From Candidatus Limimorpha caballi (GTDB lineage Bacteria > Bacteroidota > Bacteroidia > Bacteroidales > F082): a DNA stretch of 64,000 nt. The stretch is taken from assembly GCA_018064605.1 (NCBI GenBank), contig JAGHUX010000007.1, forward strand, positions 103,767-167,766. Reading direction: 5' to 3'. A program made the position numbers and the translations under genes. The notes under the pieces were generated by a model. The model saw only the letters and a list, made by a program, of their open reading frames with translations. It made no database searches and was not told where the DNA came from. Shown in pieces: positions 26,638 to 35,177 of this stretch; position 1 is the stretch's first letter, and every line of letters starts with the position of its first letter.

Positions 26638-27858
26638 ATGCTTCGATACACCTACTTGAAAGATTTGCTGCAGGCTCAATGGATGCTCGAACCCTGGACC
26701 GCCGCTTCGCATCAGGCAATATTCAGAGGAGTCCTGATGGGACTGCAGATGGAAAAAGACGACTCTCCAATCCAGTATCATCACAATGCTGATGATACTG
26801 GGGGCGAAAGCAATTACCACCAGAAACGATACATCAACGTTGTCGAACTCAACGGAATCATGACAAGAGAAGATGGCGATTGTCATTACGGAACCAAGTC
26901 AATCGCCAAAATTCTGTATGATAATGACAATGATGAAAATGTCATCGGCCACGTGCTTAAGATTAACTCCGGCGGAGGCGCAGCAGATTCTGTTCCAGTT
27001 CTCGCGGATGCAATCCAGCACTTGACAAAGCCTGTTGTTGCATTTGTTGACGGAATGATGTGTTCGGCTGCAATGTATGCAGGCTCATATTGCCCGTACA
27101 TCATTGCAAATTCAGAGGATGACCGTATCGGCTGCATCGGCACCATGATTGAAATAATGGACTATCCCAAAAAAGCGAACCTACCTGACGGGATGATCAC
27201 TTTGAGAATCTATGCTTCGGAAAGCACGGAGAAAAATCTTGAGTATGAAGCGGCTCTCGACGGGAACATCGAACTTATCTGTAAGAATATACTCGATCCG
27301 GTAAACGAGAAGTTCCTCAATGCAATACGCACAAATCGAAAGAAATCAACTGAAGAACAGTTGAAAGGAAGGACTTATTTTGCTAAAGATACAGTCGGGA
27401 CACTCATCGATGAGATTGGCGACATCAACGTCGCTTATGCAAAGATTATGGAACTTTCTAAACAGGCTGAAGAATCCAAATCAACCAACCAACATAATAC
27501 AATGAAGTTTGACAAAATCAACCAGATTGAGTCCTGCGCCTCTGTTGAGACACAGGACGGAAGTGCCACCTTGTCTGAAGCACAGTTGACTGACATCGAA
27601 CTTAACCTCGCGGAAGCGGTTTCTGAAATTGAAAAGAAGGAATCCGAACTCCAAAAGGCTCAGGAATCGATCACCACACTAACCAATTCAGTGGCTCAGA
27701 AGGAAGCCAGAATCAAGGAATTGGAACAAATCATCAACGATGCTGATGACGGCGTTGAAAACCTCCATCACAACGGTACGAAAGAGAACCAGGAAGCCGA
27801 CGACATTGACAAAGCTCGTGAGGCTTGCCGTGAATTTATCAAACAATTTAATTCTTAA
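26638..27858 (+). CDS. S49/ClpP-type prohead protease with C-terminal scaffold region
   Basis: 406 aa. The N-terminal ~280 residues are a Ser-Lys type S49 peptidase: LKINSGGGAADSV near 107-119 and the nucleophile in DGMMCSAAMYAG (Ser143). The C-terminal ~120 residues are acidic coiled coil (ELQKAQESI, KEARIKELEQ). This fusion of a capsid-maturation protease to a scaffold is the lambda C/Nu3 arrangement. An internal ATG at 27502 could make the scaffold alone. It is followed 3 bp later by the capsid gene. Confidence 0.85.
   Translation: MLRYTYLKDLLQAQWMLEPWTAASHQAIFRGVLMGLQMEKDDSPIQYHHNADDTGGESNYHQKRYINVVELNGIMTREDGDCHYGTKSIAKILYDNDNDENVIGHVLKINSGGGAADSVPVLADAIQHLTKPVVAFVDGMMCSAAMYAGSYCPYIIANSEDDRIGCIGTMIEIMDYPKKANLPDGMITLRIYASESTEKNLEYEAALDGNIELICKNILDPVNEKFLNAIRTNRKKSTEEQLKGRTYFAKDTVGTLIDEIGDINVAYAKIMELSKQAEESKSTNQHNTMKFDKINQIESCASVETQDGSATLSEAQLTDIELNLAEAVSEIEKKESELQKAQESITTLTNSVAQKEARIKELEQIINDADDGVENLHHNGTKENQEADDIDKAREACREFIKQFNS
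27502..27858 (+). CDS. Nested in-frame scaffold protein (candidate)
   Basis: An ATG at 27502 inside the protease gene begins MKFDKINQIES, exactly at the join between protease and coiled-coil region, and would give a 118-aa acidic scaffold. The same nested strategy is known for lambda Nu3. No strong ribosome-binding site is visible, as usual in this phylum, so use of this start is inferred. Confidence 0.45.
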   Translation: MKFDKINQIESCASVETQDGSATLSEAQLTDIELNLAEAVSEIEKKESELQKAQESITTLTNSVAQKEARIKELEQIINDADDGVENLHHNGTKENQEADDIDKAREACREFIKQFNS

Positions 27859-27861
27859 ACA

Positions 27862-29178
27862 ATGCCTGAAACACAGAACGATGTCATACTTGCATTCGCG
27901 CAAGAGACAGCCCGCAGCGGTGACAGATACCGCTCCCAAATTTTGGAAATGCCATACGTCACGATTGAACCGACAGTCAACAGAATGACATACGTGGCAG
28001 GTCTGCAAGGCAAGGAGACTTCCATCTACATGAAGTCAAACGCACAGTTCAAACCTTACAGCAACACAATCAACCCAACACAGTCAACGACATTCGGCGA
28101 ACGCACACTTGAGACCTTCCACGCCCATGTCACGGAAGACTTTGACCCAATGTCGGCTTATCGCACGCTTTTCCACAAACCTCTTTCGGTTGGCAGAATT
28201 AACATGGAAATCACAAAGAAGATAAACATGGGTACAGCCAAGGCCGTCAGTGAGAGCCTTTGCGATGCGATCTGGAAAGGCCGCCGCGATGCGGCCGGCA
28301 GCACAACACTTGACATCTGCGACGGTTTTGACACAATCATCGCCAAGGAAAAAGCCGCCGGACACATCTCCGTCGCCAACGGAAACTATTTCCAGCTCGG
28401 AAACCTCACTACCTATAACATCGTTGACAAACTGATGCTGTGGTGGAGACGCCAGAGTCCGAAGTTCAAGGCACAGCAGGTCAATTTGTGGGTGCCTGAA
28501 CACATCATCGAGATGTATCAGGACGGATATGCAATCAAATTCCCGACGCAGCAGTACAATACCACATTCGACCAGGTCAAACTTCACGGTTCGCACGGAA
28601 GGGTCACCCTGTGTTCAGCCGTGGGTATGGAAGACAACGAACACATCTTCATGACACCGAAGTTCAACACACGCGTCGGCGGAGACTTCAACAGCTTCAA
28701 AGTCAAGGAGATTGACAACCCGACATTGGTGCGCTTCTACATGGAGTGCTTCTTCGGCGTGGACTTCGTGACACTGACCAAAGAATATTTCACTTGCGCG
28801 ACTGTCACCTCGACATATTCAGAACCATTGCTTTCATGGAATCCTGAAAACGTTGCTTTCGGTGATGTCACCGCAAACGAAACAAAGTCGAAGACTGTAC
28901 ACATCGCAGGCGAGTCGTTGACATCGACACTCGGAGTGACAGTTAAAGGCACAGGATTCTCTTGCGCCACATCAACAGTCACTGCAGCCAACGCAAACGC
29001 TGCGGCAGGTGTTGACCTGACTGTTGTCTTCGCACCGACGGCAGCCGGGGAAAAGACAGGCACACTCACAATCGCGAGCGAAACGGACGGAATACTGGTG
29101 GAAATCCCACTCACTGGCAACGGCGTTGAAGCTCCTGAAGACAACGGCGGTGAAGATCCTGAAGGCGGTGAGAATTGA
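27862..29178 (+). CDS. Major capsid protein with C-terminal Ig-like domain
   Basis: 438 aa. Position directly after the protease/scaffold gene and overall pattern (TFHAHVTEDFDPMSAYR, VNLWVPEHIIEMY, MEDNEHIFMTPKF) support an HK97-fold major capsid protein of ~320 residues. Residues ~325-425 form an Ig-like domain (LLSWNPENVAFGDVTANET, VVFAPTAAGEKTGTLTI, PLTGNGVE) ending in an acidic Gly-rich tail. Ig domains on capsids can bind mucin or glycans and help phage persist in mucus; that role is inferred here. Confidence 0.8.
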   Translation: MPETQNDVILAFAQETARSGDRYRSQILEMPYVTIEPTVNRMTYVAGLQGKETSIYMKSNAQFKPYSNTINPTQSTTFGERTLETFHAHVTEDFDPMSAYRTLFHKPLSVGRINMEITKKINMGTAKAVSESLCDAIWKGRRDAAGSTTLDICDGFDTIIAKEKAAGHISVANGNYFQLGNLTTYNIVDKLMLWWRRQSPKFKAQQVNLWVPEHIIEMYQDGYAIKFPTQQYNTTFDQVKLHGSHGRVTLCSAVGMEDNEHIFMTPKFNTRVGGDFNSFKVKEIDNPTLVRFYMECFFGVDFVTLTKEYFTCATVTSTYSEPLLSWNPENVAFGDVTANETKSKTVHIAGESLTSTLGVTVKGTGFSCATSTVTAANANAAAGVDLTVVFAPTAAGEKTGTLTIASETDGILVEIPLTGNGVEAPEDNGGEDPEGGEN

Positions 29179-29208
29179 CAATTGTTGAACTTTTAAAAGG
29201 TTTTAAAA

Positions 29209-29799
29209 ATGACACATTCAGACATCACTTTTGAAATCGGATCAGTAAACCCATCGGGCATCTCCGATGAGGTTTACTTCATCCCGAAAAAAGATATTGC
29301 CGCTTTTCCGACAATCACAGACGATTTCGCGACTGCTGCGACAGAAGAGGCTTACGCCTCGATGACTGGCGACTTCACGCTGAAGACGGGCAAAAATTGG
29401 ACACGGATGTACAACACACAAGGCAAGGGCAAGATAACTTTCGAATACAACGGCGAGACAGACTGCAAGACAGTTGTCAACAAACTTTCGATGGTTTATC
29501 CCAGAATCAACGCCGCCGCACGCGCCATGTCCAAATTCATGGCAAACGGAGATTATGTGTTCGTTGTCAAACATGATGGCAAGTACTACGTGATCGGCAG
29601 CAAAGACTATCGCGCTGTCTGCTCCATCAGCGGTGACTCCGGCGACGCGGCGGGGTCGGCGAAAGGCATCACGGTCAACATCGAATGCCCGGACACAACC
29701 CCGCTGCCTGAATATTCAGGCGACATCGTCCTGTCCGACGGAACACTTGATTGTTCAACTGGATCATTCACACCAACGCCATCCGGCGAATCTCATTAG
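29209..29799 (+). CDS. Probable tail tube (major tail) protein
   Basis: 196 aa. The N-terminus (VYFIPKKDIAAFPTI) and central FTLKTGKNWTRMYNTQGKGKI followed by aromatic-rich strands resemble the major tail protein of Bacteroidales siphoviruses. The Gly/Ser/Pro-rich end may be surface exposed. It follows the capsid gene by 30 bp. The role is inferred from pattern, size and position. Confidence 0.6.
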   Translation: MTHSDITFEIGSVNPSGISDEVYFIPKKDIAAFPTITDDFATAATEEAYASMTGDFTLKTGKNWTRMYNTQGKGKITFEYNGETDCKTVVNKLSMVYPRINAAARAMSKFMANGDYVFVVKHDGKYYVIGSKDYRAVCSISGDSGDAAGSAKGITVNIECPDTTPLPEYSGDIVLSDGTLDCSTGSFTPTPSGESH

Positions 29800-29817
29800 T
29801 AACTTTATTTACACGTT

Positions 29818-30540
29818 ATGAACGAAATCAGAGAATTTATTCAATCGCACTCTGAGTTCTCATTCGATGAAGGGTTTTCTTTGCTTGAAAGATACTGCGC
29901 CAATCCAGGCGTGGTATCTTTCCTCGCAAGGAAAAGAGACATCAAGCATCTTTCGTATGAACTCGGAAGACTGGCGCGTCTGCCGAAACTAAAACCGTTG
30001 AAAAACCTTCAAATTGGCATTAAACAGATTACGCCAAAAACAGAAGCCAAAGCAGAGCAAGTAAAAAAGGAAGAGAATGCAGCAACACATGAAGATTCTG
30101 ATGTCGTGAGTTGGAAAAATCTCAAGCATCACGAACACACGAAATACGAAGATATGCCGACAGACTATCTCAAAGGCATATACAAGCAGAACCTCGATTT
30201 GTACAAGGATCTGCAATATGCTCATTCGCAGATGAAACTTGCAAACAGCGATGCGGGCAGGGCGGATTGGAGAAGCAAGGTCCTCGACCTTGCAGATTTG
30301 ATTGAAAAGAACTGGAAAATCATTGATGACGAAATAATACGTCTCAATGAAATTCCTGAAACTGCTGATAACTTCAAGGAATCTTCCTGCCGTGGTTACA
30401 TCAGCAAGAAACTGAGCAAGGAAAAACTCAAGCCGGAAGAAATTGTGGAGGTGAGAAAAAGATTTGAGCAACTGAAATCTCACGGATGCACAATCAAGGA
30501 AGATACACTTGAAAAGCTCAGAAATCTTGGAGTTGTTTGA
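29818..30540 (+). CDS. Hypothetical structural-region protein, 240 aa
   Basis: Helical and highly charged, with a Lys/Glu-rich coiled-coil-like middle (~70-95). Not recognised. It could be a tail or head assembly factor. Downstream, GGCAG and CTGCC flank TTTTC as a small hairpin at 30550-30566, a weak terminator candidate. Confidence 0.55.
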   Translation: MNEIREFIQSHSEFSFDEGFSLLERYCANPGVVSFLARKRDIKHLSYELGRLARLPKLKPLKNLQIGIKQITPKTEAKAEQVKKEENAATHEDSDVVSWKNLKHHEHTKYEDMPTDYLKGIYKQNLDLYKDLQYAHSQMKLANSDAGRADWRSKVLDLADLIEKNWKIIDDEIIRLNEIPETADNFKESSCRGYISKKLSKEKLKPEEIVEVRKRFEQLKSHGCTIKEDTLEKLRNLGVV

Positions 30541-30575
30541 TTCTTGAATGGCAGTTTTCCTGCCATTTATTTTAT

Positions 30576-30695
30576 ATGGAAACACTGAGAGTTACAAGAA
30601 CATCATCCATGGGCATTCTTTCAATGCTCCTGGACATGACAGGCGACGGATCTGAGATAATTATTTTCAGTTATCAATCACTGATGTATGGATGA
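30576..30695 (+). CDS. N-terminal part of a PLD-like protein, 39 aa (split gene)
   Basis: METLRVTRTSSMGILSML runs to a TGA that overlaps the next ATG (ATGA at 30692). The product ends in FSYQSLMYG and looks like the first strand and helix of a phospholipase-D-like nuclease whose rest is the next ORF. Either it is coupled, frameshift-expressed or broken. Confidence 0.45.
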   Translation: METLRVTRTSSMGILSMLLDMTGDGSEIIIFSYQSLMYG

Positions 30696-31006
30696 GACGA
30701 ATAATAAACATGAGAGCTGCCGGAAAGATTTCACACGTTGTTATGGTTCTCGATCGTGACGTGATGATACGTCACCGTGAAAAATTGAACACTCTTCAGT
30801 ACGCCGCAGATGAGGTCTATCTTACTGACACACACGCCAAAATCTATCTTTGTAAATACAATGGAATCACTGTCGCGGCAGTGACTTCCGCGAACGCAAC
30901 AAACAATTTAAGACATGAATGCTTCTACATCACAGACGGGCGACCTACAAAACAACTCGAAGATGACATCAGAACAATTCTTGGAGAGTCTTACCGGATT
31001 ATCTGA
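30692..31006 (+). CDS. PLD-like phosphodiesterase/nuclease domain, 104 aa
   Basis: THAKIYLCKYNGITVAAVTSANATNN has the His-x-Lys and Ser-Ala-Asn pattern of the phospholipase-D superfamily (shown in part: HAKIYL then SANATNN). Only one such motif is present, so the enzyme would act as a dimer. It overlaps both the 39-aa ORF above and the next gene. Such proteins recur near terminase genes of Bacteroidales prophages; the role is unknown. Confidence 0.6.
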   Translation: MRRIINMRAAGKISHVVMVLDRDVMIRHREKLNTLQYAADEVYLTDTHAKIYLCKYNGITVAAVTSANATNNLRHECFYITDGRPTKQLEDDIRTILGESYRII

Positions 31007-31271
31007 ACAGGAAAAAATCTCAGAACTGTCTTCGCTTTTCTTCACTATTTCAGAAATCGCTCTCTTCCTCGATTTCAACGAGGAAGAGTTCCGCCGCCAA
31101 GTGCTTTTTGAAAAAGACTCATGGATGTCAAAGGCTTATTATAAAGGTATAATGAGAACCACAATAAAAATGCGTTTCGATACTCGAAGATTTGCGCTTG
31201 CGGGGAGTCCGCAGGCTGAAGAAGAAATGAGGCAATTTTTGACACGCCAAAAACTTGAAGAAGATGCGTAA
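30915..31271 (+). CDS. Candidate small terminase subunit or DNA-binding protein, 118 aa
   Basis: The helical protein carries a helix-turn-helix-like part (FTISEIALFLDFNEEEFRRQV, residues ~43-62) and an alpha-helical end with the LAGSPQAEEEMRQF pattern seen in small terminase-type proteins. It starts inside the PLD-like gene and lies two genes before the large terminase. The call is by position and pattern only. Confidence 0.5.
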   Translation: MNASTSQTGDLQNNSKMTSEQFLESLTGLSEQEKISELSSLFFTISEIALFLDFNEEEFRRQVLFEKDSWMSKAYYKGIMRTTIKMRFDTRRFALAGSPQAEEEMRQFLTRQKLEEDA

Positions 31272-31851
31272 GGACGCTATTGAATTGGTGATGAACCACC
31301 TTTTCACTGGTGGAGATGACAAGAAAACGCTGTCAACGACTGATGCCAGACTCATTGAACGCGTAGAAACTTGCTACACTACATGGCTCGACAAGCCGAT
31401 GATGTCTGAATTGTCAATGCGCAATTTCCTTATGTCACGATTCGGCATTGACCGCCAGACGGCGTTGAATGTAGTGAATTACACTGTGATGGCTCTCGGA
31501 AATGTCAATTCTGCAGCAAAGACTTTCGTGAAGAAGAAGATTGACTACATCCTGTCAAAGGCCTTCGCCGCCGCCGAAGCCGGCGACCTCAAATATTCAC
31601 AGACACTCACAAAGATAGCCCTCGCCTACGGCAAGGCTTTCAATACTTCAGAGGACGACATTGACCTCAGTGAGATAAGGCAGAACTTCACCATTGACAA
31701 AGTAATTATTTCGGCTGATCCGGCAACGCTCGGAATCAAGATTGACGGACACGAAAGAGCCGAGACAAAAAGATTGCTCAAAAAATACAACATTCCTGAA
31801 GATGATGTGATTGATGTGGAAGCAGAGGAGGTGACAGATGAAGGGAAATGA
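31264..31851 (+). CDS. Hypothetical protein upstream of terminase, 195 aa
   Basis: Helical, not recognised. The frame opens at 31255 but the ATG at 31264 (MRKDAIEL) is as likely; both overlap the previous gene. The stop overlaps the terminase start by 14 bp. It may take part in packaging, for instance as a second small-subunit component. Confidence 0.6.
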   Translation: MRKDAIELVMNHLFTGGDDKKTLSTTDARLIERVETCYTTWLDKPMMSELSMRNFLMSRFGIDRQTALNVVNYTVMALGNVNSAAKTFVKKKIDYILSKAFAAAEAGDLKYSQTLTKIALAYGKAFNTSEDDIDLSEIRQNFTIDKVIISADPATLGIKIDGHERAETKRLLKKYNIPEDDVIDVEAEEVTDEGK

Positions 31852-32953
31852 CATCTATCTGCACAAACAGCAACGTAGGTGGGCACTTGTCGATGCAAAA
31901 GATTCTGTTTGCATCTGTGGCCGCCGATGGGGTAAGTCATATCTCGTGGCACTCAGAATTATCAGAAATGTCCTCGAAATGCCGCGATCAACAGGTGTGT
32001 TCGTGGCTTCAAGTTTCCGACAGGCACACTCACGCACTCTTCCTGCTGCACTCATGGCTCTCGATGCCTTTGGCATCAAAAGAGACATCCACTATGTCAT
32101 CGGCCATGCACCCGACAAACGGCTCGGTTTCGACTCGCCTTATTTCCTGCCGACGGACCTGCACGATGTCATCTGGTTCGCTAACGGAACCATTATGATC
32201 ATCGTTTCGCAGGAGGTTCCGATGGGTTCAAACTCTCTCACTATCAACTGGCTTATCGGCGATGAAGCAAAAGGTTTATCTTACGAGAAACTCTCTAATG
32301 AATTGTTTCCGGCAATGGGCGGAACTTCAATTCATTTCAATGACAAAGTTAAATTCCCGCATTTGTGGGGCTTTGCTTTTTTCTCAGATATGCCAGTGAC
32401 AAAGGAAGGCATCTGGCTTCTACGCTATGAAAAATACGAAGACAAGGAACTTTACAACCTTATCATCAGAAATTCGATGAGACTTGAAAAACTTCTTCTA
32501 CAACCAGATAGCCAATATTGCAGGCAGGAAGCGGCATTGCTTCACAAGCAGTTGCAACTGTTGCGCAATCAATGCCTGTACTTCGTTATCAGAACTTCGC
32601 TCGATAACATAGGCATTACCGGTTCGGACTATATCAAGAGAATGAATCGTGAATTGACACCGGAAGTGTTCAAAGCCGAAATACTTTGCCAAAGAATCAC
32701 TGATGTAAAAGGTAAATTTTACGCAAACTTCTCCCAGTCGCAACACACTTACACAGCTACTGACAACTCAAAACTTAACGATTACAAACAACAGTCTTAC
32801 GACTGCCTTCTCGATACAGACCTGCGGCGTGACAAACCCATTGCTGTTAGTTTTGATTACAACGCCTTGATTACATGGCTCGTCGCGGCTCAAATTCAGG
32901 GACGGATGCACAAGACTATAAAATCGTTCTTCACAAAGTATGACAGACGATAG
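31838..32953 (+). CDS. terL: Large terminase subunit, ATPase part (ends at an in-frame amber codon)
   Basis: 371 aa. Walker A is CGRRWGKSY at residues 27-35 and Walker B is NWLIGDEA near 137-144, so the packaging motor is complete. The nuclease domain begins (AVSFDYNALITW, first catalytic Asp) but translation stops at TAG, 32951-32953. The same frame stays open from 32954 to 33430 and encodes the rest of the nuclease. Other genes here use TAG as a normal stop, so recoding is unlikely and a nonsense mutation or sequencing error is the best explanation. Confidence 0.85.
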   Translation: MKGNDIYLHKQQRRWALVDAKDSVCICGRRWGKSYLVALRIIRNVLEMPRSTGVFVASSFRQAHSRTLPAALMALDAFGIKRDIHYVIGHAPDKRLGFDSPYFLPTDLHDVIWFANGTIMIIVSQEVPMGSNSLTINWLIGDEAKGLSYEKLSNELFPAMGGTSIHFNDKVKFPHLWGFAFFSDMPVTKEGIWLLRYEKYEDKELYNLIIRNSMRLEKLLLQPDSQYCRQEAALLHKQLQLLRNQCLYFVIRTSLDNIGITGSDYIKRMNRELTPEVFKAEILCQRITDVKGKFYANFSQSQHTYTATDNSKLNDYKQQSYDCLLDTDLRRDKPIAVSFDYNALITWLVAAQIQGRMHKTIKSFFTKYDRR

Positions 32954-33430
32954 AGAGAGGTGATAGCTGATTTTTGTGACTACTACAGGCATCATACCAA
33001 CAAGACTGTGATATACTACTATGATTCAACTGCTTTGAGCGTCAACTATATTGAGAAAGGAAGGGACGCACGCTATGTAGTCCACGATGAATTTAACAAG
33101 CGTGGTTGGGTGGTGATTGACAAATATCTTTCTACACCTATGTCACACGACAAGAAACACCTGCTTATCAATGATTCATTCAATGGCAATGGCGATTTGT
33201 TTCCGATGTTCAATGCTGATAACAATGTTGATTTGCTTCAGGCTATACCTCTTGCAGGTACTAAAGTGGGGTCGAAAGGCTGGGGTAAGGATAAGTCAGG
33301 AGAAAAGTTGCCGGAGAATGATGAAAATCTTCCTCTTGAGCTAAGGACTGACGGTACTGATGCTTGGGATACAAATTTTATTGGATGCAGTTTGTTGCCA
33401 TACGATTCAGGTACATACATATATTCTTGA
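32954..33430 (+). pseudogene. Large terminase subunit, nuclease remainder after the amber codon
   Basis: In frame with the upstream part. REVIADFCDYYRHH follows the TAG directly, then IYYYDSTALSVNY (second acidic site) and TDGTDAWDTNF. The first possible start is a GTG at 32960. Together the two parts make about 530 residues, a normal terminase length. On its own this piece lacks the ATPase and the first nuclease Asp. Confidence 0.8.
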
Positions 33431-33455
33431 TTGCTCAATGTGTTTCTGCTTTTTT

Positions 33456-33488
33456 GCCTGCTGATCATTATGGTCGGCAGGTTTTTTA
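33456..33488 (+). terminator. Intrinsic terminator after the terminase gene
   Basis: GCCTGC and GGCAGG pair around a 14-base loop and are followed by TTTTTTATT, 26 bp past the stop. Confidence 0.75.
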
Positions 33489-33490
33489 TT

Positions 33491-33997
33491 GTTTGGGCGA
33501 TGCCTAAAGGCCCGGGCTTTACTCTCCAATCTTCACTATCGGCACCGTAAATCATTGGTGCCGATTGCCGGTGGCACCGTGAAGGATTTCCGTTCCAATC
33601 CCTATCGCGGAAAACAGACATTGACGGTTTTGAAACTACGTTGTCTGCAACCGTCAAAGACTGTTTTCCTTCCTGAATTGTGTCTGGAGTATTGCATACA
33701 CCAGACAATTTGTTTTATGTGTTTTTTGAATAGGAACTCGATTGATGTATCTTTTTGCAACGCTGATTCACGCCTCTCTCGTCTTTTGTTTCACCTTTTC
33801 TTAACTGCAAAGATAGTTTCGCGTCAATCTGCTTCGCAAGGTCAAGCCTTCGGTTTCCGAAAAAATCTCCAGCCCTACGGGTAGTATTTTTTCTGCGAAA
33901 ACCTTGCAAAGCATGACGCTACTCTCTTTTAGCAGTACAAAAAGGCGAAACGACGAGATGAGGGAATGAATCTCAAAAAAAAAATACATCTATCGAG
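33491..33997 (+). ncRNA. Large structured non-coding RNA candidate, about 500 nt
   Basis: The 641-bp gap 33431-34072 has no credible ORF but dense base pairing. 5' part: CGGCACC/GGTGCCG, an alternative GGTGCC/GGCACC using the same strand, CTTCAC/GTGAAG around them, a long stem GGAAAACAG + TTGACGGTT with AACCGTCAA + CTGTTTTCC (33609-33669), and AATTGTGTCTGG/CCAGACAATT (33678-33710). 3' part: one extended imperfect rod from GAACTCGATTGATGTAT (33733) pairing with ATACATCTATCGAGTGTTC (33976-33994), through five more stems, to a CCCTACGGG tip near 33873. Size and phage context recall ROOL/GOLLD-type RNAs, but identity is unproven. Confidence 0.6.
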
Positions 33998-34072
33998 TGT
34001 TCTTTATAAAAAAAAAAGGCTCACTCGGCAGAATCAAGAATAAAAAAGTTAAACACAATAAAAAATTAAATT

Positions 34073-34213
34073 ATGCCGAACACATTGAATTACAGAGATT
34101 TAGCTTTTACAAGCGTCAAGGGCTTGGATTACGACGAACTTTTGGAACTCCAAGCGGAAACAGGGCTTTCAATCCGTCAACTTGAATATATGTATTATAA
34201 ACAAAACCAATAA
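34073..34213 (+). CDS. Small conserved-looking protein, 46 aa
   Basis: MPNTLNYRDLAFTS begins an acidic, helical peptide ending YMYYKQNQ. It starts 75 bp after the structured RNA region and is followed 17 bp later by the ArdC-like gene. No family is recognised. Confidence 0.5.
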   Translation: MPNTLNYRDLAFTSVKGLDYDELLELQAETGLSIRQLEYMYYKQNQ

Positions 34214-34230
34214 AATAGGAGATTAAACAC

Positions 34231-34617
34231 ATGGCAACAAACAAAGAAACACGCGCAGAAATGGCGAAAGAAAGAAGAAGAGAACTTCAGAAATTGTCGA
34301 ACAAGCTGAAAAGCGACAACGCAATTTTGATGTTGGAAGACCCAACACTGACGGTTAATGATTTACTCGTGCAGTTCTACAAACAGAGGTTCAACGCAAA
34401 AGAGTTGAAAACTTACGAACAATGGAAAAACTTCGGTTTCCAGGTCAAGCGGGGTGAAGTTTCGTTCATGGTATGGGGAACGCCAAGGACAATAAAGTTT
34501 GAAAACAAGCAAGACCCAACAGCGGAGCCAGAAGAAAAAGATGACTTTTTCCCGGTTTGCCACCTCTTCGACTCCTCACAGGTCGCACCAATCCAAACCA
34601 AGCAAAATAATAAATAA
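34231..34617 (+). CDS. ArdC-like N-terminal (ssDNA-binding) domain protein
   Basis: 128 aa. KTYEQWKNFGFQVKRGEVSF around residues 50-70 and a closing FFPVCHLFDSSQV match the N-terminal domain of ArdC antirestriction proteins (DUF1738 type), which bind single-stranded DNA. The metallopeptidase half of full ArdC is absent. A protective role on DNA entry is possible. Confidence 0.65.
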   Translation: MATNKETRAEMAKERRRELQKLSNKLKSDNAILMLEDPTLTVNDLLVQFYKQRFNAKELKTYEQWKNFGFQVKRGEVSFMVWGTPRTIKFENKQDPTAEPEEKDDFFPVCHLFDSSQVAPIQTKQNNK

Positions 34618-34647
34618 CACATTTATAAACAATTAAATTTCAAAATT

Positions 34648-35127
34648 ATGGTTACATCAAACACAGCCGTAACAACGGCAACACCAACCGCAGCAGCATT
34701 GGCAGCAGCAGAAACAAGCAAACCAACCGCAACCACAAACCCAGCCGACAAGGTGAAAGCACTCGTTTTGAGTGACATGGAGAAGGCAGCGAAGAAGAAA
34801 GCGGAAACAGCAGCCAAGAGACAGGCGGCAGAACCGCAGGCAATCAAACGCACACTTGAAGAAACGTTGAAAGACCTTGCAGCAAAGCAGGAACTCAACA
34901 AGAAGCGCAGCGCATTGATTGACGCTATTGACAAAGTCCAATCATCACTTGAAACACTTGAAAACGAATTTGAAAGCAAAAGTATCAAACTTGTTTTTCA
35001 AGACGCTGAAAGGAGTTACAACAATGTGAGCATTAGCAACTCCGAACTTATCAAAGCATTCTGCAAAATGCTAATAAGCACGGCAAAGAACCGCATCAAG
35101 GAACTTGAAGCGGAATTGATGAAGTAA
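34648..35127 (+). CDS. Ala/Thr-rich coiled-coil protein, 159 aa
   Basis: A low-complexity Ala/Thr N-terminus (~1-35) is followed by Lys/Glu-rich helices likely to form coiled coil (KAAKKKAETAAKRQA, TLENEFESKS). Unrecognised. Last gene of a three-gene block that ends in a terminator. Confidence 0.6.
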   Translation: MVTSNTAVTTATPTAAALAAAETSKPTATTNPADKVKALVLSDMEKAAKKKAETAAKRQAAEPQAIKRTLEETLKDLAAKQELNKKRSALIDAIDKVQSSLETLENEFESKSIKLVFQDAERSYNNVSISNSELIKAFCKMLISTAKNRIKELEAELMK

Positions 35128-35144
35128 GAACCACCAACCGCCAA

Positions 35145-35177
35145 GAAAGAGGAAGCGAAAGCTCCCTCTTTTTTTGT
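35145..35177 (+). terminator. Intrinsic terminator
   Basis: AAGAGG-A-AGC, loop GAAA, GCT-C-CCTCTT followed by seven T. It lies 18 bp after the coiled-coil gene. Confidence 0.8.

Noticed and set aside
32951..32953. TAG recoding to an amino acid in the phage
   Set aside because: Genes at 26383, 29799, 39218 and 41233 end with TAG in the expected place, and no suppressor tRNA is seen in the prophage.
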